Positions 1 to 10,799 of a stretch of 64,000 nucleotides of DNA are shown here, one piece after another. The stretch lies in assembly GCA_963978895.1 (NCBI GenBank), contig OZ022242.1, positions 20,159,129-20,223,128 of the forward strand, given 5' to 3'. Numbering within the stretch: position 1 is the first letter of the stretch; each line of letters opens with the position of its first letter. The translations under genes and the position numbers were made by a program. Below the pieces are notes generated by a model that worked only from the letters and a program-made list of their open reading frames with translations, made no database searches and was not told where the DNA came from. The DNA is from Erpobdella octoculata (Eukaryota; Annelida; Clitellata; Hirudinida; Erpobdellidae).

Positions 1-271
1 CGAGCAAACGTTTCGGCTCTTTAATTTCTTGACGTTCTAAGGGGGGCGAGCCACGTTCGACGGACGAACGTCCTCCGGCAGAAAATGTTTCTGTTCTTTT
101 CCGACATCGAATTTCTATCATTCCTTGCATCGTGGCAGATATTTGTCATGCAAATAAACTCGCGACTTTAGAGAAATTCAGACTATTCAAGTGAGAAAAC
201 CTTCGACGACATAACGGCTTCGCTTTCGTAGCGGTACTTAATATCGCCACGTAAACAAAGACGAAGCAATT
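1..271 (-). other. Probable 3' untranslated end of the RLE LINE
   Basis: No coding sequence is seen. The stretch lies directly downstream (minus strand) of the stop codon of the LINE reverse transcriptase ORF, so it is most simply that element's 3' UTR. Where the element ends cannot be fixed because no poly(A) or target duplication is visible inside the window. Confidence 0.4.
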
Positions 272-2563
272 CTATTCTTGCGGAGCGGAGAGAGCGGCTT
301 CTAAATTTGGAAAATCTTCTTTTTTCTCTCTTTGAGACCAAATCCAGAATGAAGCCGATTCTGCTGCTTCAGAAATCTGTTTAATTGCACGGGTCCGCTC
401 TCTGTTAGACATTCCCAGGGCCCGCAGCAACTTTAGCAAAGATTTACCAACCAAACCGCGTGCTCCGACTTCAACAGCAAAAAGCTCAGCTCTTGAGCCA
501 TTTGCTTCCAAATCCAACATCAATTCTCTGTATCTTTCTAATTTCATGATGTTACTGGCCTCCATGTTGCTTTCCCAAGGCACTGTCAACTCGATGAGAA
601 GAAATGTCTTGGCCAGACTCGAAAAAACAACTATGTCTGGCCTTTTTCCACTTTCCTTTATTGAAACTGGGAAGCACTTTTCCGTTTTCAGATCGGCAGA
701 GACCCTCCAGTCGTTCGCCGCATGGAAAACATTCTCTCCTTCCGTGAGGGTTCTTTTTGGGCGATTTAGCTGCGGCAATCCCTCTCTCAAAAAATAAATC
801 CTCCTCCTAGGTTTCACCTCCATTGAGTTGGCTTTTCGGCAGGCCTCTTTTACAAATCCCAGCAGCTTTTGGAGAACAAGGTTGTGGCGCCACGTGTATC
901 TACCATGAGAAAGGGAATAGGAGCAGGAGGAAAGAATATGAATCAATGACTGCGACTGACCGCAGAGCTGACACTCATCGTTCTCAATTAATTTCCATTT
1001 CTTTAAATTGCTGGCTGTTGGCAGCTGATCATACATCGATCTAATGAGGAACGATAGCCGCACTGGAGCATAGCGCCATATATCTTCCCATGACAGAGAC
1101 CGCTGAACTGTCTCCTCCCATCTGGTCCAGTCGCCTTGCTGTGACAATTGTGCGCTCTTCACAACTCTCTCGCTTTCTATCGCTTGCTTTCTGTCCTGAA
1201 CAATCAAGTCTGATCTTTCCTGAGCGTTTGCCTTGGACCACCAGAGATGGTGGTTCCATCCAACACCATGCCGCCCCAACTGAACTGCTCCGGTCCTTTC
1301 AGTCCACTGGAGAGAAACCGTGGCATTCTCCATTTCAACCCTAGCATTCCATTTGGTTCCTGAGATTAGAGTTGGTTTTACCTCAGCGACTCTCTGATCC
1401 GTTGAATTATCAAGCATCATCTGAGTTCTCAGTTTGCTGATCTTGAAATCTTCAACAAAAGACCGCAATGGAAGTCTCAGCTTGGCTGTTTTGCCGTAGA
1501 AAGCCACAGACGTCAATCCCGGAGGCAGACCCAACCATTGACGTGTAAAACGAGCTATCTTTCTTTCTAGTTTCTCCACAACTTGCAGACCAATTTCATA
1601 GACTGTCAAAGGCCAAAGCAGTCTTGGCACTAAAACAAATTGCAAAATCCACACTTTGAACCTGCTCTGAAGCGGAGCAGCATTAATGCTTTCCATGGAG
1701 ACAGTTGCCATACGGAGAATAGAAGCACCCTGATCAACGTCATTCAGGGATTTACAATACCATCTCCCGAGACTTTTCACTGGTTCGTCGCTCACTGTTG
1801 GAATCTTGTTACCATCAACAGAGAAAACGGTGTATTCATCAATTTTACCGCGACGCAGGGAGAGACTTCTCGATTTAGATGCTTTAAAACTCATTCCGCA
1901 CCATTTGAGTAGATCGCTGAAGACATCAAGTGTCCGTCTCATTGAAATACACTTATTCAAACTAATTGTCGTGTCGTCCATGAAAGCTCTCAGAGGTGGC
2001 ATGAAAATACCTCGGCCGACATAAACATCTTCTACCCTTGCACCAACTGAATTCAGAAGTAGTTGCATTGCTAGCACGAATAATATGGGAGAAATAGAGC
2101 ACCCCATGGCTATACCGACCTGAAGACGAAACCAATCGGTTGAACACGTCTTTGTCGATAATCTCAGGTGAAAATCTTGAAAATACTGTCGTAGAATATC
2201 CATAACGAACTTTGGAACATGGTGCATCGTCAAAGCTCTCCAAATCAGCTGGTGACGAACCGCTCCATAAGCATTTGCAAGATCAAGCCAAACGACGTGC
2301 AAACTGAGTCGATTCTGTTTTGCTCTTTTTATAGACTCCCAGATCATGGTAGAATGTTCGATGCAACCAGGAACACCAGGGATTCCTCCTTTCTGAATTG
2401 ACTTGTCTATGTAGTCGTTTTGTGTTAGATAGCTCGTCAACCTCTTGGCAAGCACAGCAAAAAATATTTTTCCTTCAACATTGAGAAGAGAAATTGGTCT
2501 GAACTGATTGATGTCGACTGAAACTTTCTCCTTTGGTATAAAAATGCCTTCAGCTTTTGCCAC
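272..2563 (-). pseudogene. RLE LINE ORF, C-terminal part (reverse transcriptase, zinc knuckle, endonuclease)
   Basis: About 763 residues. Reverse transcriptase blocks are visible: FRPISLLNVEGKIFF, GVPGCIEH, the first catalytic Asp in VVWLDLANAYGAVRHQ, MGCSISPILF, and FMDD in place of the more usual YADD box. Near residue 540 is a CCHC knuckle (C-x2-C-x7-H-x4-C), and near residue 640 the endonuclease core RPDIVV followed by LLIELTVPWE, matching the PD...E arrangement of R2-type nucleases. The initial Met is simply the first in frame after the frameshift; the real protein would continue from the upstream part. Long and otherwise open, so the copy is not ancient. Confidence 0.8.
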
Positions 2564-3522
2564 TCTTTATCAACAGACCCGGAAGTCCAAGCAGACTTGA
2601 GCAATGAGTGTAAAACTTTCAACACACCCGGACATTTTTTATACACCAGGTATGGTACACCATTTGGGCCTGGAGCAGATCTATTTCTTGTTTTTCGGAG
2701 GAATTGGGATATGTCAAAAATTGAAATTACTCCCTCGTTGAAAGCAACCTTTGGAAGAGGAATCTCGGGAAGATCTGATCTTTCAGCTAGTTCTTTGTCG
2801 CCCAAGGGGTCAATGAAAGCAGCTCGGAAGTGATGATCAAGCTGCTCTTTACTGACTTGCAGAGTACCTGACTTTGGTGGATCGAGCAAGCTTTTACCAT
2901 AACGGAATGGATCTCTGACAAACTGGAATCTTGCCTTCCTTTGTTCTCTTTTCTTTACCCGCAAACGTTCTGCTCGCAAGAGTGCACTCAATCGCTGCCT
3001 CAAGTCATGTCGTAATGCTGAGAGCCCTGGTTTCTCGTTGTCTGGAGCTCTCCTCCATTGTTGACGAAGTCGTTTTTTTTCCTTTTTGAGTCTAGCAATC
3101 TCTCGTTGTCGCCTTGAAATATGAGTTTTTTCGCCTCTGTCCATGAGAACTTTTTCCTTGGAACCGAACATCTCTAAACACTTGTTGTAAATGGTGTCAG
3201 TTAGATTGTTCACTTGAAACATTGGAAGTTCTTTCATCTGCACTTTGAGAAGCTTGGAAAGTATCTCGTCGAGCTTCGACCAATCCGCTTTGTGAGCAGC
3301 AGCGGGGAAGTTAATTCTAGCCCGAGGTTGCCTATTCTCGTCGCTATCAGGATCGTGGAACCTGTCGGGGCTGTGGTTGGCATCCGGCCCGACTTGGCCC
3401 GGCGTTTTACCTGAAGCAATGCTTGCTTCAGTACGATGATCCTGTACAGCTTTAAGCAGGCAACCCATTTTCGTACGGTGAACCTTCATACCGCGGCTTG
3501 TTGCAAAACCTCTACCGCACAC
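2437..3522 (-). pseudogene. RLE LINE ORF, N-terminal part (zinc finger and start of reverse transcriptase)
   Basis: The open frame of about 361 residues starts at the zinc finger; codons upstream (to about 3540) stay open and supply the first finger cysteine, so the true start is probably lost. After the finger comes a basic Lys/Arg-rich segment (residues about 130-200), then the reverse transcriptase entry with RSAPGPNGVPYLVYKK. Around 2555-2565 the frame leaves the homologous path and runs about 40 unrelated residues to a stop; the reverse transcriptase resumes in the neighbouring frame. A one-base loss in an A run at that point would explain it. DNA-binding role of the finger is known for the family, not shown here. 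Confidence 0.75.
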
Positions 3523-3550
3523 ACACTCATGAAGTGTTCCCCCATTAGGG

Positions 3551-4013
3551 TATGTATGTATGTATGTATGTATGTATGTATGTATGTATGTATGTATGTA
3601 TGTATGTATGTATGTATGTATGTATGTATGTATGTATGTATGTATGTATGTATGTATGTATGTATGTATGTATGTATGTATGTATGTATGTATGTATGTA
3701 TGTATGTATGTATGTATGTATGTATGTATGTATGTATGTATGTATGTATGTATGTATGTATGTATGTATGTATGTATGTATGTATGTATGTATGTATGTA
3801 TGTATGTATGTATGTATGTATGTATGTATGTATGTATGTATGTATGTATGTATGTATGTATGTATGTATGTATGTATGTATGTATGTATGTATGTATGTA
3901 TGTATGTATGTATGTATGTATGTATGTATGTATGTATGTATGTATGTATGTATGTATGTATGTATGTATGTATGTATGTATGTATGTATGTATGTGTGTA
4001 TGTATGTATGTAT
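3551..4013. repeat. (TATG)n microsatellite, about 115 units
   Basis: Nearly perfect tetranucleotide array; one late unit reads TGTG. It resumes in the same phase at 5376-5411 after the inserted hAT-type element. The YVCM and HTYI open frames crossing it are artefacts of a repeat without stops. Confidence 0.98.
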
Positions 4014-5375
4014 TAGGGATGTCACGGGTAGTACTTTTTGGAGTTTTCGGGTTCGGGTTCGGGTTTGTGAAACTAGAGTTTTCGGGTTCGAGTTCGGGTT
4101 CGGGTTTGTGAAACTAGAGTTTTCGGGTTCGGGTTCGGGTTTGTAAAACTCGAGTTTTCGGGTTCGGGTTCGGGTTCGGGTTTGTGAAACTCAGGTTTTC
4201 GGGTTCGGGTTCGGGTTTGTAGTTTTCCAAAAACCGGGTTCGGGTTCGGGTTCGGGTTCGGGTACTGGTTTATGATTTCAAATTCCTGGAATTATTTTAA
4301 ATTTACATAGTGTATATACATATACAAACGAGAGCGATCAATTCATCCATTGGACATTACACGTATTGAATAAACTCTAACAAGTTATTTTTTTAGCTTT
4401 CCAAATAATGTGATTTCTTTGGCCGAAGGAGGCTTAATTATTTTAGTTCGTTCGTGGCTCGGTCCGGCCAGATAATAATGCGGGTTAGTGGTCTAGTTTA
4501 CACACTCACCAATAAAATGACCTATTTGTGTTATTTGTTACGCAAAGGTGATAATACAAAACTTGCAGGGCTTGCGATTAGCATAATACGTTACCTCTTA
4601 AATTATTGTAATTTCTTAATTTTTTCGCGGCTCGGTCCGGTCGGGCAATCAGGCGGATTAGTGTCCTAGCTTACACATTTGCCAATAAAATAACTGTGGC
4701 GCATAGATCATTTATAGACTTTGCCAGTTAAAGTTTAGGATTATGCAAGATTATCTTTATAACAAAGGGTCTTTGTTATATCAGAAAAACTTTGAGTATA
4801 TGAATGAATAAATATAAGGTTATATAACTGAAGTAAAAAGTTTAGAGTCATGGCTATCCGCGATTTCTTCGACCGAAGGAGGCTTAATTATTTTAGTTCG
4901 TTCGCGGCTCGGTCCGGCCTGATTATAATCAAACGGATTTGTGGTTTAGTTTACACAATCACTAATAAAATGACGTATTTGTGTTATTTGTTACGCAAAG
5001 GTGATAATACAAAACTTCTACGCTCGCGATTAGTATAATATGTTACGTCAACAAAACTTGTAATTTATTAATCTCTAAGACACAGCTTTTATAAAGATTT
5101 ATTTGTTCACAACTCCGAGTTCGGGTATTAGGCTTATAAATTTTCGGGTTCGAGTTCGGGTTCGGGTATCAAGTTTTCACATTTTCGGGTTCGAGTTCGG
5201 GTTCGGGTATCAAGTTTTCTCATTTTCGGGTTCGGGTATCAAGTTTTCACATTTTCGGGTTCGGGTTCGGGTACCAAATTTTCACACTTTCGGGTTCGAG
5301 TTCGGGTTCGGGTATCAGAAAAAGACCGGGTAGTACCGAACTCGGGTTCGGGTTCGGGTACCCGTGACATCCCTA
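4014..5375. mobile_element. Non-autonomous hAT-type DNA transposon with GGGTTC subterminal arrays
   Basis: Both ends carry the same 17-bp terminal inverted repeat, TAGGGATGTCACGGGTA, and both flanks read GTATGTAT, an 8-bp direct repeat as hAT elements make (the target is itself a TATG repeat, which weakens this). Inside each end are arrays of the hexamer GGGTTC in direct orientation. The centre has two long direct repeats (about 4415-4600 and 4870-5045, sharing GAAGGAGGCTTAATTATTTT and TTACGCAAAGGTGATAATAC) plus a shorter third version near 4625-4695. No transposase frame is present, so mobilisation would need an enzyme encoded elsewhere. Confidence 0.75.
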
Positions 5376-5411
5376 GTATGTATGTACGTATGTATGTATG
5401 TATGTATGCAT
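5376..5411. repeat. (TATG)n remainder beyond the hAT-type insertion
   Basis: Short continuation of the upstream microsatellite with a few substitutions, ending where ordinary AT-rich sequence begins. Confidence 0.85.
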
Positions 5412-5894
5412 GTTATAAATTTGCGTTACAATCGCGCAAATTGTGATGAAATGGTTGAAGGATTAAATATTCAAACATAATACTGACTAATAGAAAAACA
5501 AGACAATTCAGTCATTAAAAAATTAACATTAGGAAATATAAGAATATTAAAAAATCATTGTTAATAAAGAAATCCTAAAATAAATAAAACAAAATTTATT
5601 GCTCAATGAAAATAATTATTAAACAATTATTTTGTTTTCTTTTCTACAATCGTATTAATTTTATAAACAACATATATAATTAAGTCAATAATGTCTTAAT
5701 ATATCAAGATATCAACTGAAATAAATAGGCTCTTATTTCTTAATAAAATTATTTTAAAAATCTTTTTAAAAACATATTTTAGTTTTAATAAATGCTTGGG
5801 GTACTCATTATTTATGTCTTTATAATCAAAAGAGTTTTTATCAAATGAATGTCACATGGTTTTTCGTAGATTTAAAATTATTTCTGTGAAATAG
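5412..5894. other. AT-rich spacer, nothing recognised
   Basis: No conserved frame, RNA gene or clear repeat was seen on either strand in this very AT-rich stretch. Confidence 0.6.
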
Positions 5895-6033
5895 GTCATG
5901 CACGTTGAAATTCTTGTCATGCACGTTGAAATTCTTGTCATGCACGTTGAAATTCTTGTCATGCACGTTGAAATTCTTGTCATGCACGTTGAAATTCTTG
6001 TCATGCACGTTGAAATTCTTGTCATGCACGTTG
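5895..6033. repeat. 21-bp minisatellite, 6.6 copies
   Basis: Six perfect units of GTCATGCACGTTGAAATTCT plus T and a partial seventh, with no visible substitutions. Direct repeats without spacers, so not a CRISPR. The period is a multiple of three, which creates open frames on the minus strand (FNVHDKN, STCMTRI) that are not genes. Confidence 0.95.
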
Positions 6034-6977
6034 TCAACTTTTGATTATTTTTAAATAAATGCGGTTGATTCGTGTATTGTAGGGCATCATTCGCGAGAGG
6101 AAGGGGGGGCAATTGCACCCCTTCAAGGATTTAAAAAAAAATTATTTTTAGCAAAAAAATTACAAAGTTTTTGGAAAAGCAACTGCGACTATTCCCTTCC
6201 CGGTTCTCAGATTTTTTTAGAGAAAAAAGTGTATAAGGTTACGGAATTGTGTTTTTTTTTAATTAATTATCAAAGCTGGATACAGGATTTTTGTAACAGG
6301 GGAGTATGCGTTGCATAATTTCAGTTTATTGTTTTTTATTTAAAAATATTAAAATAATTGTGACAACAACTATTTTTGCTCAATGTATTTTTCCATTTTC
6401 CTTAAAACGTTTGAGCCCACATAACATGATCACTACTACTATACTATACTACACTACTACTATACTATATCAAAGCTGGTACCAGACTAGAACCCTGCAG
6501 GGGCCGTGTTGGGACGAGACTTCATATGAGGGTTAACTAAACGGGCCGGACCGAAGTCTGTATGCTGCGGGTTTTTTGGCGTGTAAAAAAAGTCAGGAAC
6601 AGACTTGGAATTTTGTGCTTATATAACTATAATGGCCAATAATAACACAAGTTTAATATTGTCAAGACCACCCAGTTACTGTACAAAACATTGAAAGAGA
6701 GAAATAAAATAAATGTAACTGCTATAATTTTATTTTGATAATTTTCAACTTGGCAATCAACTTTTTGGCACAAACTACAACAAGTGAATTTTGTTGATTC
6801 ACTAAGATATACTCTGTTATAAAGCAACTCCACTTTTATAACTGGTAATTAAGAGTTTAAACGTTTTGCTCAACAAATAAAATCTATTGACACAAACTAC
6901 ACAAATAATTCAATAAACACTGTACCTACAATTATATCGAAAATGTTTTATGCTAAAACTCTAATTCTTTTAAAGTA

Positions 6978-7313
6978 TTAATCTTTTAGAGGATTAAAAA
7001 ACAACTCCCTTTTTGGGTAATTTGCAACAAAAATGTTAATAATGTCATTCTCATTAAGTTTAATGTTCTTGTGTTCAAACATTAAAAGAAATAAAGCTTT
7101 CAGCTTATCTTCTGTCGTTGTACTTTTGTGATTGGTTTTCACAAATGTTAAAACGGAATTTGCATTTTCTACACCAGCAGTTGCAACGAGTGAAAGCAAA
7201 AATGAAGATATGAGAATGGAAATGTTCGGAAATACTTTTACATGACATGACTTGCAAAATATTTGTAATTGTGGGTGGTTTTGAACTTGATTCTGATTGA
7301 GAATCTCACACAA
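6978..7313 (-). pseudogene. hAT transposase C-terminal dimerisation domain remnant
   Basis: The last 70 residues or so read SLVATAGVENANSVLTF, then LKALFLLMFEHK and a terminal KRELFFNPLKD. This follows the spacing of the hAT dimerisation domain (usually S-x-CER-x-FS...LKALMLL): the usual Cys-Glu-Arg is replaced by Val-Glu-Asn, and the family hydrophobic pattern is kept. No intact catalytic domain lies upstream. It resembles the domesticated TTF/ZMYM-like branch more than classical Ac, but this is a judgement by eye. Confidence 0.5.
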
Positions 7314-7382
7314 ATGCTACTATTATTAAAAATTATTTACACGTTTTTAATAATGTTCACAACGGTTTTTAAAAGTATAACA

Positions 7383-7630
7383 AGAGTTTTTCTACACAAA
7401 CTTTGATATTAAATACACTCGATTTAGAAATACAAAAGATGTTCAAATTAAATTTTTTTTTGTTTTTTTTAATTGAATCATGTATTGTCATCCAATATAA
7501 AGCTGTGCTGAAAATTTCAGCTTCCGAGCTAGTCAAAAAGCTGGTTAAATTTTGCTTGCAAGATTTGCGTACAGAGAAAGCCACACACACACTAAATAAA
7601 TAAGTAAACTAAATAAAAGTTTGTAAAAAG
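7383..7630 (-). repeat. Dispersed repeat, minus copy of the element at 57433-57627
   Basis: Reverse complement of this stretch matches 57433-57627 over most of its length, including GGCTTTCTCTGTACGCAAAT and GATTCAATTAAAAAAA. This copy has about 50 extra bases in the middle. No coding potential; family unknown. Confidence 0.8.
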
Positions 7631-8420
7631 TTCTATAAAAAAGAAAAATATTAAGCAGCCAATAGTAACATCCGCTTCCATAATTTATTACTTGGTAAAC
7701 AGCAACATAGCTGATATGATAATTTATCCGATTCCAAGTTAAATTTAAATTTATTCTCGTACATTCTGTGAGGTTTTGAAGGTTTTGAGAAATCAAAAAA
7801 GTGGACAAGAAAAATAAACTAATTGGGGTAAACTGTCTTTCATACTATTAACCAGTTTGTCCAAAAAATGAATAAAGATAACCTTCCTATAGTTGTGCTT
7901 TCAACATTTTTTTCAATCGATAAATCAATATTAAAGAGCGCATTCTTTAAAGCATTTAGGGCCTGCGTCTTGGAATTGCTAATTTTTCATCAGCAACTGC
8001 ATTCATTGTTACTGTCATGGTTACTGCAAGTTCATGAACAGTGTAAAATAATTTCCCGACTTTTTCTGAATCAAAGATATTTTTTCGCTGGTTGTTATAG
8101 TATTATTGGCACTGCCTTGTAACTGTATAGGCACCAAGCCATTTTGCATAGTCAAATATAAAAAATATGTATCTGACAGTTTGAAAAGCAATGATAAATA
8201 TAAAAAATTGTTTTGAGGGGACGGATTGGAAGTGCACCACATTGGTTCCCCCATAAATCCGACATTAGCTACAACTTACCTCTTTTTTCTGGATTCTCAG
8301 TTTTTTTTAGAGAGAAAAGTGTATAAGATTTTGAAAAAATTTTTGGAAATATATCTAAGACTACCCCACACTGGTTATCAGCTATTTTTGGAGAAGAAGT
8401 ACAAATCAAAAAAATAAAAT

Positions 8421-9521
8421 TTTAGAATTTGTGGGTTTTATAAACTGTTTGCCTTCCCCCAAGGTTTTGCTAAAATGACGACCCTGCCATTACAAACTTT
8501 TTTGAATATTCTAAAAAAATAAATTAGTTTAATACTTCCACTAATTTCTTTTCTACTGGAAAACATGGGTTAACTTTTTTTTATAAATGCCAATGTGTTA
8601 CTTCGTGAATCTTTGTTTAACTTTCCCTCGAACTAGCAAGTATTAGCATTTCTCGACCCGGCCCGTTTTTACAGGTCTAAAATCCCTATTTACTTGGCTA
8701 GAAATCTCGGTCTGAAAACCCTAAAGTCACGGCCCGGCCCATGCAGTACTCTAAAAATATACCTACTCATAAAATTGACTTTTGTTTTTTTTTTTTACTT
8801 CGTATCGCTTAAACGTTATCCTAGGATCTCAATGTGTGAAGAACGGCTAAACGGATTTGGAATGATCCGAATTCAAAGATAAAAGGTGCCATCTGCAGTT
8901 GAAGTTCTTGAACAAGTTCTTGAACAACTTGCTATATCTTAAAAAATAGACTTTGTTTTGTAAAACGTTTGAAAAAAATTACCTGTAAATAAAGATGTTT
9001 TAATCATTTTATCATCAGAAATAATATCAGTAATCAGTTTGGACAATTACCTTATTTCATTTTCAAATGTATATCTGCTTGTGACTTGTGTAACTGTCTG
9101 GATGCACTTATAACGCAATTATCAGAACGTTTCAATAAACACATGAAAATTTCAATTACTGGTGCCAAAATAGTAGTTGCGCCACTGCAAGCAGGTTTTT
9201 TGTAATGTTATATTTTGTTTGAGAAAAATAAGCAATTAAGTAATTATACAAAATTAAATTTAATTGATTACAATTCATTGATTACTTATTAGATATGAAT
9301 TAGGGTTAATTTTTAACAAAAGTTAATCGCGCATTTTTGTACATTGCAACAAATAATGTCATCATAGTACATTTTCAGCTTTTGAGAAGACACCTCCTCT
9401 CCCGTGCCTAGAGCATCCCAAAAATGGAACGCATTTTCAAAATAAAAAAAGTGATTTTTTTCAATTTCTTATTTAGAAATATATAGATATATAGATACCT
9501 ATATAGATATAGGTATAGATA
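8421..9521. other. AT-rich spacer with a CGGCCCGGCCC fragment
   Basis: No gene seen. 8655-8760 contains GACCCGGCCCGTTTTTACAG and related GC-rich words that recur at 18100-18400, pointing to a shared degraded element, probably with GC-rich subterminal repeats. The remainder shows nothing recognisable. Confidence 0.5.
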
Positions 9522-9740
9522 CCGGCTTTGAGAGTCGTAGGACCTGGGCTCGATTCCCGGTCCAGGCACGTAATTTCCTTGAGCAAGAAACTAACTCACA
9601 TGTGCTCACGTCAACTCAGCATTATCTAGGGTTATCTCATGTCTATGTAAATAGCGTGTTCTTCGAAGTTTCCGATTCCAAAAGACCCTTCGTAAGCGCC
9701 TCTGACTATCTGGCGCTATATAAATAAATTCATTTCATTT
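9522..9740 (+). mobile_element. tRNA-derived SINE, 5'-truncated head
   Basis: A Pol III B-box-like stretch, GGGCTCGATTCCCGG, is followed by body sequence shared with the SINE at 10269-10500 (TAGCGTGTTCTTCGAAGTTT, then TTCGTAAGCGCCT) and by a tail ending in TCTGGCGCTATATAAA. No convincing A box is left, so the promoter is likely incomplete. Confidence 0.75.
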
Positions 9741-10038
9741 AAATATCTTATTTGGAGCACTAAGCCGACATATCAAAAATTAAAAAATCCAAGATCTCAG
9801 GCACCTTAAGCGAATTGCTAGACCAAAGCTTTTAGATTAAGTAAATGCCTGTGAATTGTTTAATGACTTGCAACAAAAGGGGGTAGGGTGCGAAATCCCA
9901 GGACTTGACCCTATGTGCAAGTGGTCGCTGTTGTGCATCCTGGTTTCAAATTGTATGGGCTAAATGATGTTTGCCGGCGTTAATCGTTTGAAAAATTTAG
10001 AAAAAATTGAGTTCGTGCGAGTTTAGAATACTAGTTCT
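9741..10038. other. Spacer, nothing recognised
   Basis: Low-complexity AT-rich sequence with one GC-richer patch near 9880-9970; no frame or family recognised. Confidence 0.5.
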
Positions 10039-10219
10039 TCTATATATATATAAATTAATGTATGTATGTATCTATGTATGTTATTTATGCATTGCTACAC
10101 CATTCATCCGATCGTAATGAAATTTTCACACAACCTTGAGTCAAGGGGAATCAAATATAGAGAAGAAAAATTTGAAATCCGTCACAAAATGAGCGGAGCG
10201 GAGCGGGTGAGCGAGCGGG

Positions 10220-10268
<49 letters not shown>
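10039..10268 (+). mobile_element. Helitron-like 5' half ending in (TA)n
   Basis: Begins TCTATATATATATAAATTAA, a typical TC-start Helitron left end, then a few TATG units and the conserved block CACCATTCATCCGATCGTAA through GAGCGGAGCGGGTGAGCG, shared with copies near 16409-16553, 17822-17965, 41330-41480 and 54089-54240. The element breaks off in a TA array (10223-10268); its 3' hairpin end is missing. Confidence 0.65.
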
Positions 10269-10291
<23 letters not shown>

Positions 10292-10500
10292 GAATTTATA
10301 TAGCGCCAGATAAGTCTGAGGCGCTTACGAAGGTTCCTTTGGATCGGAAACTTCGAAGAACACGCTATTTTCATAGACATGAGAAAGCAATGCGAGTGAA
10401 CTCCTTGCCTAAGGGAGTTACGCTGGTGACGCAGGTGAGGTTTGAACTGCCGACCTAACGATCAACAGGCGAGCGCTCTACCGCTCTGCCACCAGCGCCT
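10269..10500 (-). mobile_element. tRNA-derived SINE, full length
   Basis: Read on the minus strand, the head has a good A box (TGGCAGAGCGGTAGAGCG) and a B box (GGCAGTTCAAACCTC) at tRNA-like spacing. A body with AAGGAGTTCACTCGCATTGC and TAGCGTGTTCTTCGAAGTTT follows, then the tail TCTGGCGCTATATAAATTCA and an (ATT)n 3' end. The sequence after the B box does not close a tRNA acceptor stem, so this is a SINE, not a tRNA gene. Confidence 0.85.
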
Positions 10501-10615
10501 CTCTATATATATATATATAAATGAATGTTTGTATGTATGTATGTATGTATGTATGTATGTATGTATGTATGTATGTATGTATGTATGTATGTATGTATGT
10601 ATGTATGTATGTATG
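10501..10615 (+). mobile_element. Helitron-like 5' terminus with internal (TATG)n
   Basis: Starts TCTATATATATATATATAAA, then TGAATGTTTG and about 20 TATG units, the layout seen at other Helitron left ends in this window. The rest is separated by the Gypsy element inserted in the TATG array. Confidence 0.55.
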
Positions 10616-10784
10616 TGTTGTGACGAGACACTCCAGGTGTAGTCAGGTGCGCCTTCCTAGCTAGCTACCGAGTTGTTGCGAGAAAGTTCTGTTTAGTGTT
10701 TTGCGAGTTGCGCGGTATTAATATTACATGTTTCTTGTTATTTATATTGTGTTTAGAAAGAATAAAGTTTTCTGAAAGACAACA
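10616..10784 (+). repeat. 5' LTR of the Gypsy element
   Basis: 169 bp, TG...CA ended, containing AATAAAG near its 3' side as a likely polyadenylation signal. Nearly identical to the 3' LTR. Confidence 0.95.
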
Positions 10785-10799
10785 ATTGGCGCAGTCGAC

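Larger units (their letters stand above)
272..3546 (-). mobile_element. Non-LTR retrotransposon with restriction-like endonuclease (R2/Hero-like), frameshifted
   Basis: Minus-strand LINE in two overlapping frames. The upstream part begins with a CCHC-like finger (CVC, then H and C after GFATSRGMKV) and basic linker sequence. The downstream part has the reverse transcriptase, a CCHC knuckle and a PD-(D/E)XK endonuclease at the C-terminus, the order typical of R2, R4, NeSL and Hero elements and unlike APE-type LINEs. The N-terminal side is cut off by a TATG microsatellite at about 3550, so the 5' UTR is absent. Assignment to the R2/Hero side rests on domain order only; another RLE clade is possible. 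Confidence 0.8.
6090..8420 (-). mobile_element. Decayed hAT-like DNA transposon region
   Basis: Similar segments flank the block: TTTTTTTAGAGAAAAAAGTG near 6209 and a close match near 8298, both followed by TATAAG. Between them the minus strand holds broken frames, of which only the C-terminal hAT dimerisation region (6978-7313) is recognisable. The rest is too degenerate to read. Boundaries are approximate. Confidence 0.4.

Noticed and set aside
3436..4146. Long YVCM and HTYI open frames on both strands
   Set aside because: They arise from the TATG tetranucleotide array, which has no stop codons in any frame.
4040..4265. GGGTTC hexamers as an interstitial telomere
   Set aside because: The unit does not match TTAGGG or TTAGG, and both arrays lie just inside matching terminal inverted repeats.
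5895..6033. CRISPR-like array
   Set aside because: The 21-bp repeats are contiguous without spacers, in eukaryotic DNA; it is a minisatellite. The same applies to the 17-bp arrays near 59600 and 60708.
10269..10500. Possible tRNA gene
   Set aside because: A and B boxes are good but no closing acceptor stem follows; the shared body and (ATT)n tail show a SINE.
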